This document shows, piece by piece, positions 11,942 through 23,358 of a stretch of DNA of 64,000 nt. This DNA comes from Riptortus pedestris. Lineage: Eukaryota > Arthropoda > Insecta > Hemiptera > Alydidae. Each line of letters starts with the position of its first letter. Position 1 is the first letter of the stretch. The notes beneath the pieces were generated by a model. That model ran no database searches. It was not told the DNA's origin and saw nothing but the letters and a program-made list of their open reading frames with translations. The translations under genes were made by a program, and so were the position numbers. The DNA lies in assembly GCA_019009955.1 (NCBI GenBank), contig CM032233.1, positions 120,034,501-120,098,500 on the forward strand, read 5' to 3'.

Positions 11942-13385
11942 GGGGGTGAGTGGTAAGTTCACAAGTGTAAGCTTGCCTGGCGAAGGGATCTCAGAGAGTT
12001 TCAATCGTTGGTCATCCAGTGGGGTTGTCTGGCGTATATACTCACTAGACCGCTAATCCACAAGCGATGGATAGGATTACTACTCACTTGAATGCATTAA
12101 TTTTCATTTGATCAAATTAAAAGAAAAAGAGAACTTGGCTCAGCAGTTTGAAAAACGCTATCTACATGTTCAGTATTCTTTTTTTTATTTTTATTTTAAG
12201 AGATTATAATTTGAAAAATATTGAGCCCTGCAGGGTGGTCACCTTTTTTTAGTCAGTATTAAAACTTTTAGCAGCCCAGTTTTATATCCCTTAAGTGCTA
12301 GAAAAGAGCCATCGGAATTCGATGCCTTTGATGATTAGAGGTTTTTCGAGAGGAGTCGTATGAATTATTGGAGAAGCTTATTCATCATTTATATGAAATT
12401 CATTGGTTGAATGAGGGATAGATATCATGATTGTTCCGGCGTTATTATCTTTCTATGGCTGACAATTTCTATGTTCGTTTTCAGACACATTCATTGGAGA
12501 CATAACGCTGTGCAACTAAATTTGTCAGGGTATTTTGCTTTTACGAATATTGAACATTTTTAAATATCGTGAATTCATACCACAGCTTGTGGATGAAGTC
12601 AAGACAATAAATATAGGAAACTGAATTTAGTGATGGCACAAAATATTTACAATCGATCTCCCTATGTAGTTCTAAAAATATTCTCTCGCTATTTGATAGT
12701 TAAAAAGTTCATATGTTGAAATATTCTATGGTAAAACTATGACCGATATAATAAATATTCTATAGGTGTACACTCGAAGTGTTTGTTTGATATGGAATAA
12801 ATGGAACGGCTACAGGACAGCTGCTTTTGTTTCATTGCTGGGAGCATAAATATTTTTTATGACCGACGAAATAACAGAGAAAATCAAGAGGGGGAAATAT
12901 AAATGAAATCGGAAAAATAAGCGGCACGAAGAGGTGATGGAAGAAGAACTGTCTGGAGTGTGTTTATAAAGAAAATGTTATAAAAAAGAAAGGTTTCGTG
13001 GGGACTGAACCTCATAAAATAAACACTGAGCCAAGGGGATATGTAACATTATTGTATTTGCCAAACGAGTATTTGATTTCTGAGCTTTATTTCTCAAGCC
13101 AAGGCCCTTTTTACATTCATCCCATTATTTTCTTTCAAATTACTTTTTTCCAGAGGTAAAAGTAGAAAGAGCTTTCAGTATTCCCAGCTTTGTCCTTTAT
13201 TGTTTTATTTAAGCAAATTACCTTTAAACGAATTAGTTAGTGTTATTGTAGATCTATCTGGTTCTAACCTGAGGTGTTGATAATTTATTATTTTAATGCC
13301 GCTAATAATTAAAACCACGATTCGTCGAAATTTGTGATTAATATATATCAAACTGTTGATCACTAATGAGAAAAATGTCCTTGTA
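11942..13385. other. no gene recognised
   Basis: About 1.4 kb of ordinary A+T-rich sequence with no frame, domain or window-internal repeat that I can support. The last 150 bases may be a diverged HL extension. Confidence 0.45.
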
Positions 13386-13622
13386 GTACATTTAATTTGC
13401 AATAAGATTGGTTCAACAAAATGCTTCAATCCGACGTATAGTAACGGACATATTACATATTTTAGAATATCCCCTTCTAAACACTACCCCCTCCCACTGG
13501 TTCCATTTCAGCCATTAACGAACATGATCTTTCTTTTTACATAAAACGATTAAATGTCGAGTATGGTAACGATCAAACAAAAATTGCGATCGCTAGAGCG
13601 TTCACAGACAAATATATATATA

Positions 13623-14576
13623 CTAGGTTGTTACAAAAGTCCTTGTGCATATCAAGTTGTTTACATTGAGGTCTCTAATTTAATCCTTATTTCATCTCTG
13701 ACGAATACAATTCTTATGTCAATGCTTACATTAACTAATCCTCTAATTATTTATGTAAGCCAACTGTCCCTGCCTTTCATTCAGTTTATTAAATTTCACT
13801 AGAAATGTCGGAAGAAAAATTTGTCATCCGCGGCCTTCTTAGGCATTATTGGAAAAAAGGTTTTAGTGCAAAGGCCACAGCCGAGGAAATTTGTGCAGTG
13901 GAAGGGGAAAGTGTGGTGCATCGAAACACGGTAAAATGGATATTTTTAAAAAACCCTACCAACCGCAAACAGTGGGTTCAGCAAGGCCAAGCGGCTCAAG
14001 CAGAGGTACGCCAAGATCGATTCGGAAAAAAGATTATGCTTTGTGTTTGGTGGAATTATGAAGGCATTTTGCACTTCGAGCTGGTTCCAGAGGGCAGGGA
14101 TATCAACGCTGAGCTATACTGTGAACAGCTCGATAGGGTATATGAAGTTTTAAAAGTGAAATACCCCGCTTTGATTAATAGGAATCAAGCGTTATTTCAG
14201 CAAGACAACGCCCCTGCTCATCGCTCACGATTAGTTAAAGAAAATTTTTCAGAAATGAACGGGATTAGCGTCTTGCCCCACCCTCCTTACAGCCCAGACG
14301 TCGCACCGTCCGACTATGGACTTTTCAGGTCAATGGCGCATTTTTTGAAAGGTCGGCGCTTCGAAAACTTCGATGATGTCAAATCTGGATGCGATGAGTT
14401 CTTTGCCTCGAAAACTGCAGAGTGGTATCAACATCAAATACAACTTTTGGCTGAAAGATGGGTTAAAGTAGTTGAAAATGATGGCCTGTAATTTGAAGAA
14501 TAAATTTGTTTTGTAAATTTTGTACTCACAGTTGAATAAAATTAATTTTGTCAACAAGGGCGTTTGTAACAACCTA

Positions 14577-14577
<1 letters not shown>
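13623..14577 (+). mobile_element. mariner element, internally deleted, TA-flanked
   Basis: A 955-bp element with 24-base terminal inverted repeats: CTAGGTTGTTACAAAAGTCC at the left and the complement of a near-identical end at the right (three mismatches, at positions 16, 17 and 18). TA lies directly outside both ends (13621-13622, 14578-14579). Full mariners are near 1.3 kb, so this copy has lost roughly 0.3 kb. Its host site is the TA core of an HL repeat. Confidence 0.92.
13805..14491 (+). pseudogene. mariner transposase with internal deletion
   Basis: An open 228-residue frame against about 345 for the family. Residues 1-47 keep part of the N-terminal helix-turn-helix domain (GLLRHYWKKGFSAKATAEEI). 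The sequence then jumps to KNPTNRKQWVQQGQAAQAEV, losing the rest of the DNA-binding domain and the region holding the first catalytic Asp. Retained are IMLCVWWNYEGILHFELVPE, the second Asp in FQQDNAPAHRS (residue 134), and the third in YSPDVAPSDY (residue 170). I count 35 residues between these two Asp residues, where mariner proteins usually have 34. The start ATG follows the 5' inverted repeat by about 160 bases. The open frame is intact but the protein cannot be catalytically complete. Confidence 0.88.
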
Positions 14578-14623
<46 letters not shown>

Positions 14624-14664
14624 ATTTTGAACGGACCTCAATAGCTGATTTCCCTTAAGGGATA

Positions 14665-15270
14665 TATAATAATTCTGACTAATATGTTTATCACAATAAT
14701 TGGTGAACAAATAATTTATGAACACGTATACTGTCTCTTTTAAGGTTGAAACAAGTTTCTAATTGTTTTTAAAGCATATTACTCATTAATAATTTTAGAT
14801 TACTAAAAAAGCTTGTCGATAAATTATAAATGCTATTTATTTATTGTTATGAATATTAACGAAATATCTTTATTATTACATAATACTACTAACTTTGTTA
14901 TAACAAACTTAACAAATTTGACTTATATTATAATATGTTTGAAGATTTAATGGAGATAAATACATTTCTTAAATCCGTTAATATCATTTCAATCTGGATA
15001 GGAAAGAGTCATCGATCTAGATTGAGGAGCCTTAAATTGGTCGAGAAAGAATAAAGAAATCATTATTCATGGGATAGGGGTGAGCTAATGATCCAAGAAT
15101 TGGCCTATTAATGGTCCAACTTCTACCATCAATTAACTTTGCCAAGGAAAGACACAAGTCTTTCCTAATCTCTCGCGGACATACATTAGCCCCTCTTGCC
15201 AAGGGTTGTGGCCTAGAGTTGAGATTCTCATTGATAAAACGGTTAATTATCGTGCTACGTGTTAGATAGG
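14665..15270. other. spacer without gene, duplicated at 16008-16627
   Basis: A+T-rich non-coding sequence containing GAAAGACACAAGTCTTTC, an imperfect palindrome. I see no gene or repeat family, apart from its second copy in the tandem duplication. Confidence 0.5.
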
Positions 15271-15353
15271 TTTTAGTAGATTCCCCGTAAGAGAAATTAG
15301 TTATTTAAGTTCTATTCAAGACGCAGTCGTAGTACGATGTCCATCGACTCTAC
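15271..15353 (+). repeat. HL 5'-end fragment ending at the duplication joint
   Basis: A worn version of the HL 5' end: TTTTAGTAGATTCCCCGTAA, then a degraded block to GTCCATCGACTCTACC. The intact continuation is seen at 16628-16766 in unit B. Confidence 0.7.
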
Positions 15354-15923
15354 CCAAGATCGATTCGGAAAAAAGATTATGCTTTGTGTTTGGTGGAATT
15401 ATGAAGGCATTTTGCACTTCGAGCTGGTTCCAGAGGGCAGGGATATCAACGCTGAGCTATACTGTGAACAGCTCGATAGGGTATATGAAGTTTTAAAAGT
15501 GAAATACCCCGCTTTGATTAATAGGAATCAAGCGTTATTTCAGCAAGACAACGCCCCTGCTCATCGCTCACGATTAGTTAAAGAAAATTTTTCAGAAATG
15601 AACGGGATTAGCGTCTTGCCCCACCCTCCTTACAGCCCAGACGTCCGTCGCACCGTCTGACTATGGACTTTTCAGGTCAATGGCGCATTTTTTGAAAGGT
15701 CGGTGCTTCGAAAACTTCGATGATGTCAAATCTGGATGCGATGAGTTCTTTGCCTCGAAAACTGCAGAGTGGTATCAACATCAAATACAACTTTTGGCTG
15801 AAAGATGGGTTAAAGTAGTTGAAAATGATGGCCTGTAATTTGAAGAATAAATTTGTTTTGTAAATTTTGTACTCACATTTGAATAAAATTAATTTTGTCA
15901 ACAAGGGCTTTTGTAACAACCTA

Positions 15924-15924
<1 letters not shown>
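15354..15924 (+). pseudogene. second mariner copy, 5'-truncated and frameshifted
   Basis: A duplicate of 14011-14577 without the left inverted repeat, start codon or helix-turn-helix. The frame is open from about 15337 to 15660. A CCGT insertion near 15645 shifts it after YSPDV, before the third catalytic Asp. Downstream sequence still encodes the old C-terminus in another frame, and the right inverted repeat is present at 15901-15924. It lacks both ends' pairing and cannot move by itself. Confidence 0.9.
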
Positions 15925-15980
<56 letters not shown>

Positions 15981-16627
15981 ATTTTGAACGGACCTCAATA
16001 GCTGATTTCCCTTAAGGGATATATAATAATTCTGACTAATATGTTTATCACAATAATTGGTGAACAAATAATTTATGAACACGTATACTGTCTCTTTTAA
16101 GGTTGAAACAAGTTTCTAATTATTTTTAAAGCATATTACTCATTAATAATTTTAGATTACTAAAAAAGCTTGTCGATAAATTATAAATGCTATTTATTTA
16201 GTGTTATGAATATTAACGAAATATCTTTATTATTACATAATACTACTAACTTTGTTATAACAAACTTAACAAATTTGACTTATCTTATAATATGTTTGAA
16301 GATTTAATGGAGATAAATACATTTCATAAATCCGTTAATATCATTTCAATCTGGATAGGAAAGAGTCATCGATCTAGATTGAGAAGCCTTAAATTGGTCG
16401 AGAAAGAATAAAGAAATCATTATTCATGGGATAGGGGTGAGCTAATGATCCAAGAATTGGCCTATTAATGGTCCAACTTCTACCATCAATTAACTTTGCC
16501 AAGGAAAGACACAAGTCTTTCCTAATCTCTCGCGGACATACATTAGCCCCTCTTGCCAAGGGTTGTGGCCTAGAGTTGAGATTCTCATTGATAAAACGGT
16601 TAATTATCGTGCTACGTGTTAGATAGG

Positions 16628-16766
16628 TTTTAGTAGATTCCCCGTAAGAGAAATTAGTTATTTAAGTTCTATTCAAGACGCAGTCGTAGTACGATGTCCA
16701 TCGACTCTACCTAGGAGATTAGGCGAAAATGAGGTCCGTTCATAGTGAAATATATATATATATATA
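16628..16766 (+). repeat. HL 5'-end fragment with short TA core
   Basis: Continues past the duplication joint with TAGGAGATTAGGCGAAAATG, AGGTCCGTTCA and (TA)n at 16750-16766, where the Helitron-like fragment begins. Confidence 0.75.
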
Positions 16767-17283
16767 TAATTGTAACCTCTGTCTGTAAATGGATTTTTTT
16801 CTCCAAATTTCACGATACTTTTTCGTTTCACATGCCATAAACACAATATCCGCAGTTCGTGGCTTTGGTTTCTGTTTGTTTGTTTATTTATTACCTTTCA
16901 CGCCTGAACTGCTGAACCGACTTTTATGAAACTTGTATAAATATATTACTACTAACCCAATTTAGACTATATGCGTTATTAATATTCTCAGAGACGAGCA
17001 GGACCGGGGGTTAAAAGCGAGGCATGAAATGAAAAATAGTAATATTTCGTTTCCTATTGGTTTTGCGACAATGATGCTCATAACAAACGTTGTTTATTGT
17101 GACAATTAAAGTAAGTTATGTTATATACACTTTTGTATTATTATTATTTATTTATTAACGTCAACCTTTTTGCAACTCAGGCTATACACTTTTGTAGTAT
17201 ACCGAAGTGTACATAAGATAAACGCTAAAAACTATAGCGTGAGTCTAGAATTTTATTATTAATCATTAAATTATTAACAAATG
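16767..17283 (+). mobile_element. Helitron-like 5' fragment
   Basis: Begins ATTGTAACCTCTGTCTGTAA right after a TA run and keeps the family blocks CACGATACTTTTTCGTTTCA, TGTTTGTTTGTTTATTTATT, GCTGAACCGACTTTTATGAA and ATTTCGTTTCCTATTGG. It stops within the first internal repeat unit and has no CTAG end. A 45-bp SINE tail is inserted at 17138-17182. Confidence 0.75.
17138..17182 (-). mobile_element. 45-bp SINE tail insertion with 14-bp target duplication
   Basis: The segment is the 3' end of the SINE seen at 44738-44948, in reverse: (ATT)n/ATTTATTTATTAACGTC then TTTTTGCAACTCAGGC. It is flanked by TATACACTTTTGTA at 17124-17137 and 17183-17196, a perfect 14-bp duplication of Helitron sequence. This is a severely 5'-truncated retroposition event. 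Confidence 0.8.
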
Positions 17284-17729
17284 AGCCCTTAAGGCTCTAG
17301 TCAGCTATTGAGGTCGTACACATGACGTGATTTTCGAAAAATTTCTTCAAATGTCCATCGATCCTACCCTAGAATGAGGTTCGTTCAGAACTATATATAT
17401 ATATATATATATATATATCTAGAGGGGGGATTTTCGAAAATTCGAAATATCTTCGTTACTTTACGTTGGATCGAAAAATTGTATAGAACCAATCTTATTA
17501 CAAATTAAATGTACTATAAATATTGTTATATACATTTATTCTCTATCTTTAATATTAACCGAGATATTTGCATTTTTATTAAGTGTAACGGACGAGCTAT
17601 GGTTCAGCGCCGAAAGGTAGTTCGGCCGTTTCCGTAACTCATCGGCACTCGTATGGAGATTTCTCTAATGTATAATTTCACGTGGGAAATCTGCTTAGTT
17701 TACGCAGCCCCTGCGTGACAGACTTTTTT
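17284..17729 (+). repeat. HL repeat, near-complete short form
   Basis: Runs from a diverged palindrome end (GCCCTTAAGGCTC then AGTCAGCTATTGAGGTCGTA) through a short TA core (17394-17418) to the short-form cassette and an intact 3' end, GGGAAATCTGCTTAGTTTAC, the GCAGCCCCTGCG hairpin and CAGACTTTTTT. The block just after the TA core (TCTGTTAACGCTCTAGCGG) is deleted. Confidence 0.88.
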
Positions 17730-18717
17730 AATGTAGGCATATTTTGACAAATGATGTAATGTTTTTTGACTTATATAATAGTTCTAAGTATGATTCGGAT
17801 TAGGGACGTTGTACATCTCCGGCCACCCCCTCCTTATTTATTACTTATTTTAAGTAGAAAATTACTTCGTTATTTATTTCCAAAAGAAATTTAAACTATA
17901 GACCATTTCGATTGTTTAATTTGTCTAATGTATTATTTTAACAAAATCATGGTGAATTTGCACAACGTGTGATAGCGGAAGTACGTGTGATAGTGGAATC
18001 AAGCTCTTTAATTGTGATACATATTATCTTATTTCCTCCGATATGTTGACGTTAATGAAATGACTATCTATAACTATTAAAAGCTACTAGGCAATGTTAT
18101 TATAACAAAAGACAGTATGCGTTTATACTCAATATGATTTGACATTGCAGCTTGGGCTACAATCTCTTTCCCTAACCTCGCTTTTAGAATGTAAATTCAA
18201 TTATCTGTAGGGTACCACTGTTATTTATTTTCACCAGATAAATAAATTACTAGAAAATTCGAATTTTCTAATGTTTTTAATAAATAATTTAAATAAAGCA
18301 ATGTTGATAACACACAAGTGGTGCGCGGAAGTTGTCGGGAGGCTAACACAGTTAATTGTGTTAAGTTATTTCTTGTGAGATGTTGCATTTGCTTTATGCT
18401 CACATTTACTATTATGTATGTAATGATATTTATATAACTAAGCTCCACAATGTGTGCTAGGATTGTTTTTTGACAGGAAATATGTACATTAATATTTGAG
18501 ACAGGAGGTTTACAATAGCCTGAAAACTAAAAATCGTAAATTTCTCGATTAATAGTCAAGCTAATGAAATTAATGTATTTAACAATTTTTATAATAAAAT
18601 GTATAATTATAATAAAAAAAATTGAAACAATAATTTATAGACAATTAAACTTGCTATTAAATGGGCTCTAAACAATTTTCCATTCCAACGCATAATAAAG
18701 GGGCTATTATGAACTTT
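17730..18717. other. no gene recognised
   Basis: A+T-rich sequence. The 75-codon minus-strand frame at 18221-18448 has no recognisable domain. No family repeats noted. Confidence 0.45.
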
Positions 18718-18841
18718 CATAATCCCCCCCCATTTCAGCCGTGACCGAACTTGATCTTTAATTGTACATAAAACGTGTACATATCGGATTTATTAAGGGT
18801 CAAACAAAAATGAAGACCGCTACTGCGTTAACAGACAAATG

Positions 18842-18905
<64 letters not shown>

Positions 18906-18965
18906 GTTTTGCACCTCATATTAGTCATTTCCTTGGTTGGATGTACAATTGAAGATTTTTTTCCT
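18718..18965 (-). repeat. HL fragment around a (TA)n(GT)n core
   Basis: CATTTCAGCCGTGACCGAAC and AAATGAAGACCGCTACTGCG precede a core of (TA)n then (GT)n at 18841-18902, followed by TTTGCACCTCATATTAGTCA and TTGGATGTACAATTGAAG. Both termini are missing. Confidence 0.75.
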
Positions 18966-19286
18966 AAATGGGACATTTCCTAATACAGAATATACGGAAC
19001 CTCCATGTCCTACTAATACTTGGCAATTACTTAATATCAGAGCAAATATTGTAAACGTATTGAGAGAAAATGTCGGAAGTTACACACTCTGTGTGTTTGT
19101 GGGTTTTTGTTATATATTCCTGCTTCTTTAAATTATTTTTATTCTCAAACTACACGCGTTTATATAAAATAAGGATGATGCGTTCTGAAATGTTAATTCA
19201 CTCCCTTAAGTATAATTTTCATCTTCTTCATGTTGTTAAGTATATTATAAATTATCTACGTTAAGAGCGTGCGTATTTCATTGACT

Positions 19287-20156
19287 CACAAGTGGAGTGC
19301 AAGGCCTTCCCCCCACCGATTTGTACGATCATTTTTTAATGTGGTCTACTTAATGAAAAGCGAATTCTATAAAAACGACAGAACGCACTTCTAACGCGTT
19401 CGTCTAAAATAATGTTATTGGTTTGCCCGGAAGTCTTGAGGCGTTGCAAAGACGTATAATACGAAGAGATCTGGTGGCTCAGTTGGTAGCGTTCTTATTT
19501 TTGTAACCGCAAGATCTCGAAATTGAATCTCGCTGGGAGCGACTATTTTTTTTTTAATTGTTAAAATTTTAAATATTTTTATTAATAGAAAAATAAAATA
19601 TTAACAAATAAACAGATGAAGCTAAATAAAATATTATCAAAATATCCGCATTATTATAACTATTATTGATAACTGTGGTATACATATGTATTCAATTAAT
19701 AGTAATATTTTTTTCGCATAATATTAAATATTTTTTATGCTATATATAGCATTAATATATTTTCTGACAGAAATCCTTTGATTTATTTTTTTAATTTATG
19801 AAACTTATTAACAATTAAATGCCAATAATTATAAAAAAACTATTTATTTATTAATATTAAATATACACCCTTGAAAAAAATTATTCCAAAAAAATAGTCC
19901 CTCCCAGCGAGATTCGATCTCGAGATCTTGCGGATACAAAAAAAGAATGCTATATCAGCTGATCGACTCGATCACGTCGTAAAATACATCTAGTTACACC
20001 TCAAGACTTTTCGGACAAACTATAACATTTTTTTTTTAGACGAACGCATGAGAAGTGCGTTACCTCGCTTTAACAGAATTTATTATTCATTAGGCAGTAC
20101 ACATTAAAACATTTCTGCTCAAATCGGTGGTTGGAAGTTCCTACACCCCCCTTGTC
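19287..20156. mobile_element. FB-A: foldback element with tRNA-like arms
   Basis: Two arms of about 265 bp face each other (19287-19553 and 19893-20156). Both begin ACAAG.GG.GT and share CCACCGATTTG, AACGCACTTCT, GCGTTCGTCTAAA and GTCTTGAGG. The inner part of each arm resembles a tRNA: TGGCTCAGTTGGTAGCG (like an A box) and, on the opposite arm, CGAGATCGAATCTCG (like a B box and T arm). Between the arms are about 340 bp of A+T-rich sequence without a gene. I cannot find a clear target duplication, so the superfamily is unknown. The same arms recur at 37132 and 48008. Confidence 0.75.
19466..19542 (+). other. tRNA-like segment in the left arm of FB-A
   Basis: GGTGGCTCAGTTGGTAGCG fits the D arm / A box, and CTCGAAATTGAATCTCGC fits a T arm with a 7-base loop and the B box pattern. 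I could not fold a normal anticodon arm or a paired acceptor stem, so it is not a functional tRNA gene. It may be a relic RNA polymerase III promoter. The right arm has a better B box (19903-19925, minus strand). Confidence 0.45.
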
Positions 20157-20850
20157 AGTATTTATTAATGCCTTTAGTTTGCATTTACATTATAAAAAAA
20201 AAACTTAAAAAAAAAAAAGAAACTAGAGAAAGTAGGCGATGTAATAGCGTAAATCTTTGAATAAAAAATGTTTAGTGGTGAGATAAGAGGTGTAGGGTTG
20301 AGCCCTGCTTAATTCAAGCCCTAACTGAATGTCTTAGCGGATAAGATCTTGCTTTCAGGTTTAGCTCTCATTGAGGTTTAGCACTGTTGGTACAGCCCTA
20401 TTAGCAAGAACACAGTCTATTCTCTCACAAAAGCTGATTTAATCTTTTTCTTCCTTAGCCCTATATTTTGCTTTCATGGTTAGGAGCTGAGATCTTTGCT
20501 GGTAATAAAAGTAAAAGTAAATTTTTATAAAAAGCCTATTTTGAATCTTAAACTTATCGTTTAGTCCAAGTTGTATTCATTCCAAAGAGATGTTCATAAT
20601 TATCGTCATCAAATAATATAATTATAAATCCTAATATCCTAAGTAATAATTTTAGAATCAAGCATACAATTAATTTTAATGTCTGTTAATGAATCACATT
20701 TACCTGAAAATACCTTTCTAAGATTACGGGAAAAATCACAAAGTACATATATATCAAGATCTAAAAATACACAAATTAAATTATGAAATATAATTAACAA
20801 TAATTATAAAATTAATATCATGTTTCTCAAAAACAACGTAACACACCCCT
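20157..20850. other. no gene recognised
   Basis: A+T-rich sequence with poly-A tracts near 20195-20218. No frame or repeat identified. Confidence 0.45.
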
Positions 20851-20999
20851 AAAAAAAGAAAAATTCCATCCCTCTCCAAAGCAACAGCCCAACTAGATTT
20901 CTCTATGAAGAATCAAGAAACGAAAACCCTTATATGCAGAGTTTGGCAATGATATAACAAAAATTACGACCGCTAGAGCGGTAACAGGCAAATATATAG
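20851..20999 (-). repeat. degenerate HL fragment
   Basis: Only the block next to the TA core is clear: GTTTGGCAATGATATAACAA, AAATTACGACCGCTAGAGCG and GTAACAGGCAAATATAT. Upstream similarity is weak. Confidence 0.6.
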
Positions 21000-21068
21000 A
21001 TAGACTGGTCTGTCTTTCTAATTATCGATCTATCAATTTATATATATATATATATCTATATATATATA

Positions 21069-22206
21069 AAATTGTAACCTCTGTCTGTACATTGATTTTT
21101 TTCGCGAAATTTCACGATAACTTTTCGTTTCACATGTCATAGACACCATAACTGCATTTTGTTTCTTTGGTGTCTGTTTGTTTGTTTGTTTGTTTGTTTG
21201 TTTGTTTATTTGTTTGTTTGTTTGTTACCTTTTCACGCATAAACGGCTGAACCGAATATTATGAAACTTGGTATGTATATTACTACTAACCCAACTTAGA
21301 CTTTAGGCTATATTAATATCCTCTGAGACGAACAGGAGTGGGGGTTATAAGGGAAGCCTGAAATTAAAAATAGCGATATTTCGTTTCCTATTGGTTTTTC
21401 AGCAAATATGAACATAACAAAAGTTGTTTATTTTGTTATTTAAAATAACTTTTGTTATATACACTTTTTTCGTATACTGAATTATAAACGAGATATACGC
21501 TAAAACCTATAGCGGAAGTGAACAATTTTATTTGGGACAAAAGAGCCAACCGAAATAAATAAAACTCGGTATGTGTATTAGCACTAACGCCTTCCTTATA
21601 ATAAGCCATACTAACATTTTTAGGGACGGGCAGGGGTGGGGGTTATAAGGGAGGCCTGAAATTAAAAATAGTGATATTTCCATTCCTATTGGGGTTTCGG
21701 AAAATATGCACATAACAAAAGTTGTTTATTTTGTTATTTAGAGAAACTTTTGTTATATACACTTTCTTCGTATACCGAATTATAAACGAGATATACGCTA
21801 AAACCTATAGCGGTAGATTAACTTTTGTTTTATACATTTCTCCAGGAACAATGTGTGGAGCAAGTAATTTGCGTAGGAATATTGATATGCCTAACAATTC
21901 ATTCCAATTTGAACTATGAGGTGCCTCACCTGGAAAAATTAATTCAAATCTATGTTAATATTTTGTCCTTAATAACTGAAGTCTATGCTTAATGCACAGG
22001 AGACGGGAAATATGACAATTTGGAGGACAGTGAAGACTTACATAAAAAATTAATTTTATTATTAACAAATGCCAACAACGGGTATTAACCCTAAACACTG
22101 GGACGGGTAAATGTCAAAATATTGTGCAAAGTAAAGCCTTGCCAAAAAAATACCATCACCATTCAGCCTCAAATTAATTCCCGGGCGAAGCCGGGTATCT
22201 GAGCTA

Positions 22207-22207
<1 letters not shown>
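21069..22207 (+). mobile_element. Helitron-like non-autonomous element, complete copy
   Basis: Begins AAATTGTAACCTCTGTCTGT after a TA run. It ends with a stem (CCCGGGCGAAGCCGGG), eleven bases later CTAG, and then a TA run. A short G+C hairpin about 10-12 bases before a terminal CTRR is the hallmark of Helitron 3' ends. A canonical 5' TC terminus is not evident, because all copies start with AATTGTAACC against TA-rich flank. Inside are two units of a roughly 290-bp repeat (from about 21340 and 21640), each with a perfect 12-base stem, ATAACAAAAGTT / AACTTTTGTTAT. No protein is encoded. Confidence 0.75.
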
Positions 22208-22258
<51 letters not shown>

Positions 22259-22264
<6 letters not shown>

Positions 22265-23358
22265 GTAACCTCTGTCTATACATTGATTTTTTTTTCAAAA
22301 TTTCACGATAACTTTTCGTTTCACATGTCATAGACACCATATCTGCATTTTGTTTCTTTGGTGTCTGTTTGTTTGTTTGTTACCTTTTCACGCATAAACA
22401 GCTGAACTGAATTTTATGAAACTCGGTATGTATATTGCTACTAGCCCAACTTAGACTTTAGGCTCTATTAATATTCTCTGACACGAACAGGAGTGGGGGT
22501 TATAAGGGAGGCCTGAAATTAAAAATAGCGATATTTCGTTTCCTATTGGGGTTTCGGCAAATATGCACATAACAAAAGTTGTTTATTTTGTTATTTAGAG
22601 TAACTTTTGTAATATACACTTTTGTCGTATACCGAAGTATAAATGAGTTATACGTTAAAAACTACTGCGGAAGTCAACAATTTTATTTGGCACAAAAAAC
22701 TCAACCGAACTAAACCAAACTCGGTATGTGAATTAGCACTAACGCCTTCCTTATAATAATCCATACTAACATTTCTAGGGTTGGGCAGGAGTGGAGTTAT
22801 AAGGGAGGCCTGAAATTAAATATAGTGATATTTTGTTTCCTATTGGGGTTTCGGCAAATATGCACATAACACAAGTTGTTTATTTTTCTATTTAAAGTTA
22901 CTTTTTTTATATTCACTTTTGTCGTATAGAAAAGTATAAACGTGAAATACACTAAAATTTAAAGCGGGAGCCAACAATTTTGTTGGGCACTAACAATTGA
23001 ACCAAACTTAGCAAAACTCGGTATGTCAATTAGCATTAATTCTTTCATGATTATAAGCTATATTAAAAATTTTAGTTCCAAACGGGAGTGGGGATTATAA
23101 AAGAGGCTGAAAAGCGATATGTCTAATGCGGGAGCGGAAGATGACGGGAGCCTTCCCAGTTAATTGAGTTTACTTATTTCCCGTCTTGCATTACTGGAAG
23201 TGATTTCCAGTGAGATTCACTATTATTTACAAATATAATCTTACGTGCAAAACTTTGCCTAAACTATTTGAGCTTGGGTTGGCTTTTGAAAGAAAATATG
23301 TTCATTATACATGATTAACGGTGAGTCATAAAGTGTAGAAGGATAAATTAGGAACTCA
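22259..23358 (+). mobile_element. Helitron-like copy, 5' part, adjacent to the previous copy
   Basis: Starts ATTGTAACCTCTGTCTATAC directly after the TA run that follows the preceding copy's CTAG, giving a head-to-tail pair. It holds further 290-bp internal units (about 22480, 22780, 23040) and then diverges into sequence ending at an HL fragment. The 3' terminus is missing. Confidence 0.75.

Larger units (their letters stand above)
13386..14664 (-). repeat. HL repeat copy split by a mariner in its TA core
   Basis: The right-hand block runs from GTACATTTAATTTGCAATAA to AAAATTGCGATCGCTAGAGC and TATATATA at 13615-13622. It resumes after the mariner with (TA)n at 14578-14617, then TTTTGAACGGACCTCA joined directly to ATAGCTGATTTCCCTTAAGG. 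About 65 bases normally between two GACCTCA repeats are missing at that joint. Confidence 0.85.
14011..16712. repeat. 1.34-kb recent tandem duplication
   Basis: Unit A is about 14011-15354 and unit B about 15354-16712. They align over their whole length with only about ten substitutions, a 4-base insertion (CCGT near 15645) and a longer (TA)n in unit B. The junction joins the HL-derived GTCCATCGACTCTACC at the end of unit A to CCAAGATCGATTCGG from inside the mariner gene, with a CC overlap. After unit B the HL sequence continues normally (CTACCTAGGAGATTAGG). The duplication therefore runs from within the transposase to within an HL fragment. Confidence 0.93.

Noticed and set aside
11667..11956. 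Open frames of 83-89 codons on both strands
   Set aside because: They are translations of (TC)n/(GA)n and consist of RE/ER or LS/SL repeats. No unique sequence supports a gene.
19466..19542. Functional tRNA gene
   Set aside because: The D and T arm words are present, but I could not form an anticodon arm with a 7-base loop or a paired acceptor stem, and the segment is repeated in foldback arms.
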